64,000 bases of DNA from Chloroflexota bacterium (GCA_029782365.1 JAKOUW010000190.1:40679-104678), one strand, 5' to 3'; positions 18,538 through 26,062 are shown, numbered from the stretch's first letter. A program made the numbers and translations. Notes: a model not told the origin generated them from the letters alone.

Positions 18538-18714
18538 TTAGGTGCTTGATCCGATGCAGTCCACTTCTTCGGAATTGTGGTAGCAGAAGGAAGCGACCGC
18601 TTCCAATTGAAAGACCGCCAGGATATCCGGCTTGTGGTACTCCGCCGGCTGCGCTTCTATATCAAGTTGAGCAACTGGCGCTGTGTCGGGCAAAATAAAC
18701 AAATCATTGGTCAT
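18538..18714 (-). CDS. 58-residue candidate RiPP precursor peptide
   Basis: The peptide reads from the ATG at 18714, four nucleotides after a GGAGG site, to TAA at 18538-18540. Residues 1-30 are an acidic leader-like part (MTNDLFILPDTAPVAQL...). A KPDILAVFQLEAVASFC motif spans 28-44, and the tail has C44, H46, C53 and ends GSST. 'KPxI...LE..A..C' is a pattern common in short precursors of SPASM-modified peptides. It lies 18 bp after the radical SAM gene and 25 bp before the peptidase, in a stretch otherwise empty. Modified residues and the cleavage site are unknown; Cys thioether formation and C-terminal Ser phosphorylation are inferences. Confidence 0.72.
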   Translation of the reverse strand: MTNDLFILPDTAPVAQLDIEAQPAEYHKPDILAVFQLEAVASFCYHNSEEVDCIGSST

Positions 18715-18732
18715 ACATCCTCCAGGAATAAA

Positions 18733-19920
18733 TCAGGTTGAGGCAGGCGCCTCATGGGTTGTGGCAACAGCCGCAGGAAAATGAAGTGAGGCTGTTGGAT
18801 TGGCAATGGTAATGAGTTTTTCGGATAATGCTTTGAGATGCTCCGGAATAGGGAAATCCGGCGCCAGCAGCCCTTGTTCTACAAAGACCTGGCGGCGGGC
18901 AAGGGCAACCTGGCAGTTCGCCAATGAAGGGGCATACAAATCACCGCAGTCTTTGTAAGCCAAGCCGTGGCAGCGATTGCACAGGTTTGCCAGCGAACAG
19001 CCTGAACAGGCTTGCAGGGCTGAACCTGTCAGCGATCGCAAGGATGCCCACAAAGGCGACGAATTCCAAATCTCGCTGATGCTTTGTGCGCGCAGGCTGC
19101 CGGCGGCAATGCGGATATTAACACATGGATAGACCACACCTGACGGATCAATCAACGCCGAAAACTCGCCGAGGCTGCAAGTACAGGCCTGTGGATCAAT
19201 TCTTCGGCTCAACAAACGACGCTGGTCAAACGCACTGCGGAACAGCCACAGCAAATCATTGTATTGCAAGCGGTGCTTGAGTGGAGTGCGGTCGCCGTTA
19301 TCCATCGGAGCAATTGATAAATCAAAGTGGATCGCACAGTCCAGTTCACGCGCCAGGGTGTTCATCTGCTGGAACTGGCGCGCATTTTCGCGCATTAACG
19401 GCGTTTTCAATTCAACCCGCACGCCGCGCGCCCGCAAAAGCTTTGCCGCCTGCACCGTCCGCTCAAAGGATCGGCCTACCTGGGTTATGCCGTCATGTGT
19501 GGCTGCATCAATGCCATACAGGCTGATCGAAACAGAAAACGGGTACAGAGCAGCGATTTGATCGGCGCGCTGCTCATCGACTAGAATGCCGTTGGAAAAG
19601 ATGCGCACGTTAAACCGTTTTTGCCTGGCGTACCTGGCAATGTCAAAGAAGTCCGGGCGCGTGAGAGGCTCCCCACCAGAAAAAGTGATATTCAAGATGC
19701 CCTCATCAGCTAATTGATCGAGGATCATGCAGCACTCGGTGGTTGATAATTCAGGTGCGGCAGTTTGGTGATCTAAGTAGCAGTGGGTGCAGCGCTGGTT
19801 ACAGTCAGCGGTAAGTTCCCAATGCACAGATAACAACCTACGCTTCTTCATAAAATTAATATTAGGAAATTGGTCTGCCGTTTTAGGATTGACAGAAAGG
19901 CCAAGAGCTTCCACCAGCAT
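18733..19920 (-). CDS. Radical SAM/SPASM peptide-modifying enzyme (PqqE-like)
   Basis: The 395-residue protein has the radical SAM cluster C40xxxC44xxC47 and FSGGEP (80-85). Its SPASM-type C-terminus contains Cys246/248, 266, 305, 308, 314, 317, 325 and 336, enough for two auxiliary 4Fe-4S clusters. Such enzymes make thioether, C-C or other crosslinks on ribosomal peptides. An AGAGGA site 6 nt upstream supports the ATG at 19920; a second in-frame Met (24) lacks a site. It is the first gene of the operon, and PqqD at the operon end is its likely partner. The reaction type cannot be assigned. Confidence 0.88.
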   Translation of the reverse strand: MLVEALGLSVNPKTADQFPNINFMKKRRLLSVHWELTADCNQRCTHCYLDHQTAAPELSTTECCMILDQLADEGILNITFSGGEPLTRPDFFDIARYARQKRFNVRIFSNGILVDEQRADQIAALYPFSVSISLYGIDAATHDGITQVGRSFERTVQAAKLLRARGVRVELKTPLMRENARQFQQMNTLARELDCAIHFDLSIAPMDNGDRTPLKHRLQYNDLLWLFRSAFDQRRLLSRRIDPQACTCSLGEFSALIDPSGVVYPCVNIRIAAGSLRAQSISEIWNSSPLWASLRSLTGSALQACSGCSLANLCNRCHGLAYKDCGDLYAPSLANCQVALARRQVFVEQGLLAPDFPIPEHLKALSEKLITIANPTASLHFPAAVATTHEAPAST

Positions 19921-19987
19921 AAATATTCCTCTGATAATACCGGAAAATTAAGTAAAAACGAATGAAACAGCCTGATAAACGCGGTTA

Positions 19988-20005
19988 ATGTGTGGGATCA
20001 CACAT
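19988..20005. promoter_or_regulatory. Palindromic operator candidate (ATGTGTG-GGAT-CACACAT)
   Basis: Seven-base perfect arms with a 4-bp centre. Read as TGTGT-N6-ACACA it has the geometry of CRP/FNR-family sites. It overlaps the predicted transcription start of the RiPP operon, just downstream of the -10 box, a position suited to repression. Confidence 0.55.
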
Positions 20006-20009
20006 ATTT

Positions 20010-20032
20010 ATTATACCTTACATTTTTGTAAG
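20010..20032 (-). promoter_or_regulatory. RiPP-operon promoter with inverted repeat in the spacer
   Basis: On the minus strand a perfect TATAAT (20010-20015) lies 90 nt upstream of the radical SAM start. The inverted repeat CTTACA-N4-TGTAAG (20017-20032) fills the spacer just upstream. The -35 is poor, suggesting dependence on a regulator. The intergenic stretch 19921-20127 is otherwise AT-rich without genes. Confidence 0.5.
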
Positions 20033-20127
20033 TAAATATTAATGTTACACAAATAAATCTGTTTATTTTTCTAATAATGCAATGACTGTAACTTTTTTAT
20101 CATCCGTCGTTTGAGAATCCAACTGGG

Positions 20128-20748
20128 TTACCGCCGGTGGATTAAAGTCTTCAAATCAGCAGCCAATCTGTTCGCCGCCATATCGTAAGGCCAGGTGATC
20201 ACCAGGCTGCCTGTGCGGTCCAGGCCCATAATGACCGCCGTGTGATCGACGCTGTAATATCCCGTGTTCGGGTCTGGCGTGTTAAGCTGATAGTAAATGC
20301 CATAATCGCCAGTCACCTGATCAATTTGCGCTTGCGAGCCAGCCAGGCCAATAAAATGAGCATTAAACTTTTGCACAAATTCACTGGCGATTTGTGCCGT
20401 ATCGCGCTTGTAATCGACCGAAATCCAAACAACCTGGAGCTGAGCCTGGTCCTGTGCATCCAACTGCTTGAAAGCCTGGTTCAAATTAGAGAGCGTTGCC
20501 GGGCACACATCCGGGCAAGATGTGTATCCAAAGGCCAGGGCGACAATTTTACCGTGAAAATCTCCTGAACTGATCGTCTCGCTGCCCGACGGCAAGACAA
20601 AAGCAGGCAGCGCTTTGGGCGGGTCGATCAAACCACCGTAATAGGTGGGCGCCTGGTTCATTTGATAGATTAAGTCCAGGCCGCCCAACAAAAGTAAGCC
20701 GGCCAGGACGGCTATCACTTTCCATGAAATAAATTTTTGCACGTTCAT
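20128..20748 (-). CDS. SCO1/SenC/PrrC copper chaperone
   Basis: A 206-residue thioredoxin-fold protein with an N-terminal membrane anchor (~8-28), copper-binding C78PDVC82P and His169 in VDHTAV, the three conserved SCO ligands. SCO proteins deliver copper to the CuA site of cytochrome c oxidase at the outer face of the membrane. The start at 20748 is chosen because a TAAAAT -10-like box ends 7 nt upstream and overlaps the alternative ATG three codons earlier; the message may be leaderless. It is divergent from the HTH regulator across a region with TGATAA/TTATCA half-sites. Confidence 0.9.
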   Translation of the reverse strand: MNVQKFISWKVIAVLAGLLLLGGLDLIYQMNQAPTYYGGLIDPPKALPAFVLPSGSETISSGDFHGKIVALAFGYTSCPDVCPATLSNLNQAFKQLDAQDQAQLQVVWISVDYKRDTAQIASEFVQKFNAHFIGLAGSQAQIDQVTGDYGIYYQLNTPDPNTGYYSVDHTAVIMGLDRTGSLVITWPYDMAANRLAADLKTLIHRR

Positions 20749-20785
20749 GGATATCATTTTATCGCAAATAGGTTAATCTCAGATT

Positions 20786-20809
20786 TGATAAAAACAATAG
20801 CTTTTATCA
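20786..20809. promoter_or_regulatory. Operator candidate TGATAAAA-N8-TTTTATCA
   Basis: Perfect 8-bp arms between the divergent SCO1 and regulator genes. Written as hexamers it is TGATAA-N12-TTATCA, and the same hexamers with the same spacing recur at 22642-22665. The right arm overlaps the -35 position of the regulator promoter, consistent with autorepression. Confidence 0.6.
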
Positions 20810-20825
20810 TTTTCACGATACGCGA

Positions 20826-20831
20826 TATAAT
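20826..20831 (+). promoter_or_regulatory. -10 box giving a leaderless regulator mRNA
   Basis: A perfect TATAAT ends six bases before the ATG at 20838, so transcription should start at or next to the start codon. No ribosome-binding site is present, which agrees with leaderless translation. Confidence 0.55.
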
Positions 20832-20837
20832 TGCCGC

Positions 20838-21389
20838 ATGACAACGCTAACCGATCGCCAACAGCAAATGTATGAACTGCTGCAATCTCGCCTCAGTTTG
20901 ACCATTGAGGAGATAGAGCAGCAGTTCGACATCTCGACCGCCACTGCCTATCGCGACGCCCGCGCCCTGGTAATGGCGGGCATGGCAGCCAAATCCAGCC
21001 GGGGTGTTAAGCTGGCCCCCCCGCCAGAAAAGCACCATCCGGAAGGTAAATGCGCCTACTGCGGTGCGCCGGTTAACAACCGCACTTTATTTATTTTGCA
21101 GATGAAAGATAATACCCAGCGCACCGCCTGTTGCCCACACTGTGGTTTGTTGGCCTTGAATAAACCGGGGGTGCAGTCTGCGCTTGCCAGCGACTTTATT
21201 TATGGCAGGATGGTGAATGCCCGCCAGGCGGCTTATGTGTGGGGCAGCATGGTCAGCATTTGCTGTGAGCCATCAGTAATTTGTTTCTCCAATTGGGAAG
21301 AAGGCCGCCGCTTTCAGATGGGTTTTGGAGGCGAACTATTGACCCTGGAAGCAGCTATGGATAAGCTCAACCAGGTGACAATGTTTTAG
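20838..21389 (+). CDS. HTH regulator with Cys-rich centre and NosL-like C-terminus; putative copper regulator
   Basis: Residues 1-58 form a DeoR-like helix-turn-helix (LTIEEIEQQFDISTATAYRD). Residues 72-102 have C72xxC75 and C98C99xxC102. Residues ~119-175 (DFIYGRMVNARQAAYVWGS... FGGELLTLE) resemble the copper-binding NosL domain, with Cys142-Cys143 and Cys149. It sits between SCO1 and a cupredoxin-tailed membrane protein, so copper-responsive control of the flanking genes is likely. Shared palindromic half-sites at both divergent promoter regions support this. The exact ligand is inference. Confidence 0.72.
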   Translation: MTTLTDRQQQMYELLQSRLSLTIEEIEQQFDISTATAYRDARALVMAGMAAKSSRGVKLAPPPEKHHPEGKCAYCGAPVNNRTLFILQMKDNTQRTACCPHCGLLALNKPGVQSALASDFIYGRMVNARQAAYVWGSMVSICCEPSVICFSNWEEGRRFQMGFGGELLTLEAAMDKLNQVTMF

Positions 21390-21429
21390 CGGCGTTGATG
21401 AGCGAGTCAGGCAGCAACCCGGCTTGTTT

Positions 21430-22461
21430 CTATTTCTGATCGAAGACCAACTGTGATGGGTACATCCCCATGGAACAGGAATAGTGGTAAACCTTTCCTG
21501 CGGGCTGGCTAGAGATTTCATATTTCACTTTGCCTGTAACCGGCAAAATCTTCTGGTAATTCAATCCTGGAATCACCACCGAACGCGAGCAGGCGGTAGT
21601 GTTCTCAGTCACCCAGGTAATGGTCACGGGCTTATCTGCAGGCAGATGCAATGTTTGCGGGCTGTACCCATTTTCCGTTACGAAAATTTCATATTTTCCC
21701 TGCGCCTGGTCAGTGGTTGGCCTGGCGACGGCCATCACCGAGGAATATAACGTACTGAGCGAATATGGCGAACCAGCCAGGTTTAAACCAGCATCCACTT
21801 GCACTACACCCAACACCAACAAGGTAACAGCCACCAGGCGGCTGAAATTCTTCTCGACAACTGCCCCCAGGCGGGTGGCAAAATAGGATACCCCGAAAAA
21901 CGTGGGGGACGTGCCTAAAATAAAGGCAAACATGATCATTGCTCCAGCCAGAGGAGAGGCGGTACCCAGAGCTGCAGCCATCATCGCCTGAGTCACGCCA
22001 CATGGCAAGAAAATCGTCAGCACCCCCATCATAATCGGCGTCGCCATAGATACATTGTTTTTCGATTTTCGCCGAATATAGCGGGTAAGAAATGACGGCG
22101 GTTCGATGACGAAATAGCGGAAGATCGGATGCACTTTTAACATACGCAAGCCGTTGCCGACCATAAAGATGCCGATGGCAATATACAACAGGGCGCGCGT
22201 GAGAGGGGTGAGCTCAAAGACCGACCCGATGGCTCCCAACAAAAAGCCCAGGATCGTGTACGCTGCCAGCTTGGCGACCAGAAATAGTAATATGGGCTGC
22301 GCTATGTGAGGTTTAAATTTACTCGACGTGCCGCCCACATGCACCAGCATATCCTTTTCCACCTGGTTGGCTAATGTGCTGGCCAACAGCCCTCCTTGAA
22401 TCGCAAGGCAGCCCAGGCCGCCTGTGGTCAATCCAGTGATAAATACTACCAGTAGGTCCAT
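21430..22461 (-). CDS. TauE/UreH-like membrane protein with C-terminal cupredoxin-like domain
   Basis: Residues 1-~235 contain about six membrane segments in the two-repeat pattern of sulfite exporter TauE/UreH_2 proteins, a group that includes heavy-metal transport proteins. The Pro-Cys motif FLPCGVTQAMM is within a membrane helix. Residues ~250-343 form a beta-rich domain with TTACSRSV and a YHYSCSMGMY tail, similar to cupredoxin-1 domains with Cys/Met copper ligands. It is convergent with the regulator and divergent from PCu(A)C. Copper transport or delivery across the membrane is likely; direction is unknown. Confidence 0.8.
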   Translation of the reverse strand: MDLLVVFITGLTTGGLGCLAIQGGLLASTLANQVEKDMLVHVGGTSSKFKPHIAQPILLFLVAKLAAYTILGFLLGAIGSVFELTPLTRALLYIAIGIFMVGNGLRMLKVHPIFRYFVIEPPSFLTRYIRRKSKNNVSMATPIMMGVLTIFLPCGVTQAMMAAALGTASPLAGAMIMFAFILGTSPTFFGVSYFATRLGAVVEKNFSRLVAVTLLVLGVVQVDAGLNLAGSPYSLSTLYSSVMAVARPTTDQAQGKYEIFVTENGYSPQTLHLPADKPVTITWVTENTTACSRSVVIPGLNYQKILPVTGKVKYEISSQPAGKVYHYSCSMGMYPSQLVFDQK

Positions 22462-22809
22462 AAATTCTCCTCAAAGATTAATTTATTAAAGAGTCCGCAA
22501 CGGGAAGGAATCAGAGAAAGTTGATATTTTTCAATAAATTCAGAGAATTTTACCGTAAATTTTCTCGATATTCTCAATTATACTCAATTTTGCCGCCAAA
22601 TGATTAAATCCAGATAAGATATTTGCACCATAACACACAAGTGATAAAATAAATTGACCTTATCAATAATTTATGATAATATTATTTTCGAATCATTAAG
22701 ATTCTGATTGCAAATCCATCTTTCCCCAATCGTTCGAACAAACAGCCGAACCATTCAAAAGTGAGCCAGATTTCCATTTCATCTATTTTATTCAAAAGGA
22801 GAGTAAAAA
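22462..22809. other. AT-rich divergent regulatory region between the TauE-like and PCu(A)C genes
   Basis: The 348 bp contain no gene. They hold three TGATAA/TTATCA half-sites around a PCu(A)C promoter (separate entry), a short GAATC-N5-GATTC repeat (22690-22704), and a minus-strand TATAAT (22577-22582) that could serve the TauE-like gene. Confidence 0.55.
22642..22682 (+). promoter_or_regulatory. PCu(A)C promoter with operator in the spacer
   Basis: TTGACC (22654-22659), a 17-bp spacer and TAATAT (22677-22682) form a sigma70-type promoter. TTATCA-N8-TGATAA (22660-22679) exactly covers the spacer. A third half-site TGATAA (22642-22647) lies upstream with N12 spacing to TTATCA, repeating the arrangement at 20786-20809. 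Confidence 0.6.
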
Positions 22810-23259
22810 ATGAAAATAAAATATACCGTCTTATTGGTCCTGGGCATAACGTTCGGGCTATTGCTGGCAGCCTGCAGTACACCTGCCAAACCATCCATCA
22901 GCGTCGAATCCGCCTGGGGACGTCCATCGATGGATTATCCCACCGCTGGAGGAATGTATATGGTGATCAAGAATTCCGGTACAGACCTGGACAGATTGAT
23001 TTCCGGCAAAAGCCCAGCTTGTGGTTCCATCGAAGTCCATAAGATGGTCACAAAAAGCGATGGCACAATGGGAATGGACCTGGTGGATAAACCTGTGGAA
23101 ATCCCTGCCGGCGGTCAGGTTGAACTTAAACCCGGGGATTTGCATATTATGTGCATCATGAAGAATGAGAATTTCAAGGTTGGATCAAAAATTGACCTGA
23201 CCCTGACATTTGAAAAATCCGGCGACAAAACAGTTTCAGCGGAAATTCGCGAAAAGTAA
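22810..23259 (+). CDS. PCu(A)C copper chaperone lipoprotein
   Basis: The 149-residue protein begins with a lipoprotein signal whose lipobox is LLAAC (Cys22). The PCu(A)C copper site is present: His77, Met87/Met89, and H112xM114. Such proteins carry Cu(I) outside the membrane and pass it to SCO or to the CuA site of cytochrome oxidase. AAAGGAGAG 8 nt upstream fixes the start. Its promoter carries an operator within the spacer, and a strong terminator follows at 23281. SCO1 two genes away makes a copper-delivery pair. Confidence 0.92.
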   Translation: MKIKYTVLLVLGITFGLLLAACSTPAKPSISVESAWGRPSMDYPTAGGMYMVIKNSGTDLDRLISGKSPACGSIEVHKMVTKSDGTMGMDLVDKPVEIPAGGQVELKPGDLHIMCIMKNENFKVGSKIDLTLTFEKSGDKTVSAEIREK

Positions 23260-23280
23260 TTCCAGGATCGTGCATCAGTG

Positions 23281-23310
23281 CAGGGCAAGAATTCATCTTG
23301 CCCTGTTTTG
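23281..23310 (+). terminator. Rho-independent terminator of the PCu(A)C gene
   Basis: Perfect arms CAGGGCAAGA (23281-23290) and TCTTGCCCTG (23296-23305), a 5-nt loop, then TTTTGTTT. Confidence 0.85.
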
Positions 23311-23324
23311 TTTATATAGAAGAA

Positions 23325-23350
23325 ACCTCCTTGTTTTGCAACAAGGAGGT
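23325..23350 (+). repeat. Perfect 11-bp hairpin containing a Shine-Dalgarno-like sequence
   Basis: Arms ACCTCCTTGTT (23325-23335) and AACAAGGAGGT (23340-23350) enclose a TTGC loop. The right arm contains AGGAGG, so folding would hide it. No U-run follows. An ATG with its own GGAGAAGGA lies 11 nt downstream. Confidence 0.6.
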
Positions 23351-23360
23351 AGGAGAAGGA

Positions 23361-23420
23361 ATGGACTCTGGGAAATCCATGTGTTTATTGGATTATTCTT
23401 ACCATCAAGAAAATCGCTAA
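23361..23420 (+). CDS. Possible 19-residue peptide
   Basis: ATG to TAA encodes MDSGKSMCLLDYSYHQENR. A GGAGAAGGA site directly upstream is better than that of many genes here. It lies after the PCu(A)C terminator and between a strong hairpin and an 18-bp palindrome, with no clear own promoter. It could be a leader peptide, a relic or chance. Confidence 0.2.
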   Translation: MDSGKSMCLLDYSYHQENR

Positions 23421-23424
23421 CAAA

Positions 23425-23444
23425 TTATCAATAATTATTGATAA
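23425..23444. promoter_or_regulatory. TTATCA-N8-TGATAA palindrome
   Basis: The core TATCAATAATTATTGATA is a perfect 18-bp palindrome, and the hexamers have the same N8 spacing as the PCu(A)C promoter operator. It is outside any evident promoter, between PCu(A)C and pheT, so its target is unclear. Confidence 0.5.
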
Positions 23445-23506
23445 TAATATCACCAATTGTAGAAATATACAAGGGTTAAAAGGGCGCGAAATTCCCGCCC
23501 TTGCGA

Positions 23507-26050
23507 TTAACTGCGCAACTTTGCTCCGATCTCCTGGTCGAGGCGGCGTATAATTTTTTGGCGAATGGCGGCCACATCCTTATCCGTCAGAGTGCGGTCG
23601 CTTGACTGGTAGGTCAGGCTGTAGGCTAGGCTTTTTTTGCCGGTTCCAAGCTGTTCACTGCGGAACACGTCGAAGAGGCGCACGCCAGATACCACCTTCC
23701 CGCCAGTCTGTTGGATCAGCTCTGCCACGCGCCCGGCAGGGACTGTTTCGTCCACCACAAGGGCCAGATCTTCCAGTATCGGAGGAAATTCCGGCACACC
23801 CTGGGTGATATAGCGGTCCGGGATTTTGCCCAACAAGGCCGGCAAATCAAACCAGCCCGCCTGGACGGCGCTGGCAGGCCAGTCGTATTGTTCATGCACC
23901 TGAGGATGGATTTCACCAAAGACGCCCACCTGCTGCTCTGCGACAAGCACCCTGGCGCATTTTCCCGGATGAAAGGTGGGATAAGTGGACGCCTCATACC
24001 GGATATTCGGCAAGTGCAGGCCATCCAAAAGCGCCTGGATGATGCCTTTCAGATCATAGAAATCTAAGGCGCCTGCGTCGGCGGCCTGCCAGCCAGCCGG
24101 GCTGCGTGCACCAGTCATCACAATCCCCAGCCTCTGGAGTTCATCCGGTAGGTTTCCTTCCTCACTCTCCAGAAAAACCGGCCCGATTTCGAACAAGGCA
24201 ATCCGCTCGCGCAGGCGGGCGTTGTGTTCCAGGTTCTCAAATAAAGAGGCCAGGATGGAATGACGCAGCGAGGTGCGGTCGCTGGCAATAGGATTGCTCA
24301 AGCGAATATACATCCGGTTATCGGCCTCGGCGCCAGGCGGCAGGCGGCGCGACTCACGCTCAGCCGTTGTCAGGCGGTAATTTACCACCTCTTGCATACC
24401 CAGCTTGACCAGCAAATCACGCACCTGCTCTTCACGTTCGAGCCCGGCATTATTTCTTTGGATGGGCAGTGCGTCCGCCATGCGGGTTTCGGGGATGTGG
24501 TCGTAGCCATAAATCCTGGCGATCTCTTCCATTAAGTCTGCTTTGCCAACAATTCCCTCGTTGATATCTAAGCGGTGATCCGGCGCGGCAGCCCGGATGA
24601 CATCACCGTGTACACCGACTTCAAAATCCAGGCCAATTAGAATTCTACAAATCTCAGCCTGATCTAAAGTGATCCCCAGCAAACGATGGACGTCTTCTGT
24701 CGTGATTTCGACCACAGACTGCCTGGGAGGCAGCGGATAAGCATCCACCAGACCAGAGGAAACAGTGCCGCCTGCCCAGAGGCGCATCAGTTCCAGCCCA
24801 CGTAGAACGCCGCGTTCGGCCATAGCCGGGTGCACACCGCGCGAGAAGCGGTAAGCGGCTTCTGAGTTCAGGCGTTGAGCGGCAACCGTTTTGCGAATGT
24901 TGATGAAATTCCAGGCCGCGCCCTCCAATAAAATGCTGCGGGTCTGATCGGTCACTTCCGATTCAGCGCCGCCCATCACTCCGGCCACCGAAAGCGCTCC
25001 GGCCGTGTCACAAACCAGCACCGTAAAATCGTTCAGCTCCCGCTCCACGCCGTCCAGGGTCATCAGGCGCTCGCCAGGCAGCGCCGTGCGAGTGATGATC
25101 GTGGGCGCCTGGCCTCCGGCGCGCTGAACAAGTACGTCATAATCGAATGCGTGAAGCGGCTCCCCAATTTCGAGCATGGCATAGTTCGTCGCGTCAACAA
25201 TATTGTTAATGGGTCGCATGCCCGCCAGGCGCAGGCGCCGTTGGATTTCGTACGGGCTGGGGTGAATACTCACATTTTCGATCAACCCCAACACGAAGCG
25301 TGGGTTCAACTCAGGGGTGAGGATTTCGATCCGGACACGACCGCTCACAGCCGGCCCCAACGCCAGGCCGCCGGACACCGGTTTGCGCAATGGTTGGCCG
25401 GTCAGCGCAGATATTTCACGCGCCACTCCCAGGATATTGGCGTTGCGCGCCACGTTGGGCGTAATGGCAATTGTCAGGACGGCATCGCCAATATAATCCA
25501 CCAGGGGGCTGCCAACTGGGGCATCGTCATCGAGCAGGATGATGCCTTCGTGTTCATCCGATATGCCCAGCTCTTTTTCTGAACAAACCATCGAGTACGA
25601 GTCCACACCGCGAATTTTGGAACGTTTTAAAGTTGTCAGCACCTGCCCGGGTTGGTGGCCATCGTACAGGCGGGCACCTTCTTTGGCATATGCCACCTTA
25701 ATAGATTTAGGCAGAGGGCCTTTGGCTTTGAAATCGAACAGATTCGGCGCGCCTGTCAGCACCACCTGTTCTTGCTGTCCATCGTTCAGGCGGCACAGCA
25801 CCAGCCTATCTGCATTGGGATGCGCCATCACCTCGAGAATTTCTGCCACCACAATCTTCTCTCGGTCCCAACCAATCCCGGTCATTTTTACTTCACGCAG
25901 GCTGCCAGCCTCTGCATCGGCTGGCACCGGCAGGCCGACGAACAAGATCTCTTCCACTTCCAAACCGGCCATCGTCAGGCGATGGGCCAGCTCAGGGAGA
26001 GGCAGATTGATCTCAACAAAATCTTTGAGCCAGGAAACGGGAACTTTCAT
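23507..26050 (-). CDS. pheT: Phenylalanyl-tRNA synthetase beta subunit
   Basis: The 847-residue length and domain order are typical: N-terminal B1 with an EMAP/tRNA-binding fold (~40-160), B3/B4 editing domain (RRLRLAGMRPINNIVDATNY... HAFDYD), B5 (LLGITLDQAEICRIL) and a C-terminal anticodon-binding FDX-ACB domain (~755-847). It forms an alpha2-beta2 enzyme with PheS and charges tRNA-Phe. The gene follows pheS by 12 bp, both under the upstream T-box leader. Nothing is missing or truncated. Confidence 0.96.
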   Translation of the reverse strand: MKVPVSWLKDFVEINLPLPELAHRLTMAGLEVEEILFVGLPVPADAEAGSLREVKMTGIGWDREKIVVAEILEVMAHPNADRLVLCRLNDGQQEQVVLTGAPNLFDFKAKGPLPKSIKVAYAKEGARLYDGHQPGQVLTTLKRSKIRGVDSYSMVCSEKELGISDEHEGIILLDDDAPVGSPLVDYIGDAVLTIAITPNVARNANILGVAREISALTGQPLRKPVSGGLALGPAVSGRVRIEILTPELNPRFVLGLIENVSIHPSPYEIQRRLRLAGMRPINNIVDATNYAMLEIGEPLHAFDYDVLVQRAGGQAPTIITRTALPGERLMTLDGVERELNDFTVLVCDTAGALSVAGVMGGAESEVTDQTRSILLEGAAWNFINIRKTVAAQRLNSEAAYRFSRGVHPAMAERGVLRGLELMRLWAGGTVSSGLVDAYPLPPRQSVVEITTEDVHRLLGITLDQAEICRILIGLDFEVGVHGDVIRAAAPDHRLDINEGIVGKADLMEEIARIYGYDHIPETRMADALPIQRNNAGLEREEQVRDLLVKLGMQEVVNYRLTTAERESRRLPPGAEADNRMYIRLSNPIASDRTSLRHSILASLFENLEHNARLRERIALFEIGPVFLESEEGNLPDELQRLGIVMTGARSPAGWQAADAGALDFYDLKGIIQALLDGLHLPNIRYEASTYPTFHPGKCARVLVAEQQVGVFGEIHPQVHEQYDWPASAVQAGWFDLPALLGKIPDRYITQGVPEFPPILEDLALVVDETVPAGRVAELIQQTGGKVVSGVRLFDVFRSEQLGTGKKSLAYSLTYQSSDRTLTDKDVAAIRQKIIRRLDQEIGAKLRS

Positions 26051-26062
26051 TTTGGCATCCTT

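Noticed and set aside
16817..19920. Lasso-peptide cluster
   Set aside because: The kinase and PqqD-like protein fit, but there is no asparagine-synthetase-like lasso cyclase and no transglutaminase-like leader protease; a radical SAM enzyme is present instead.
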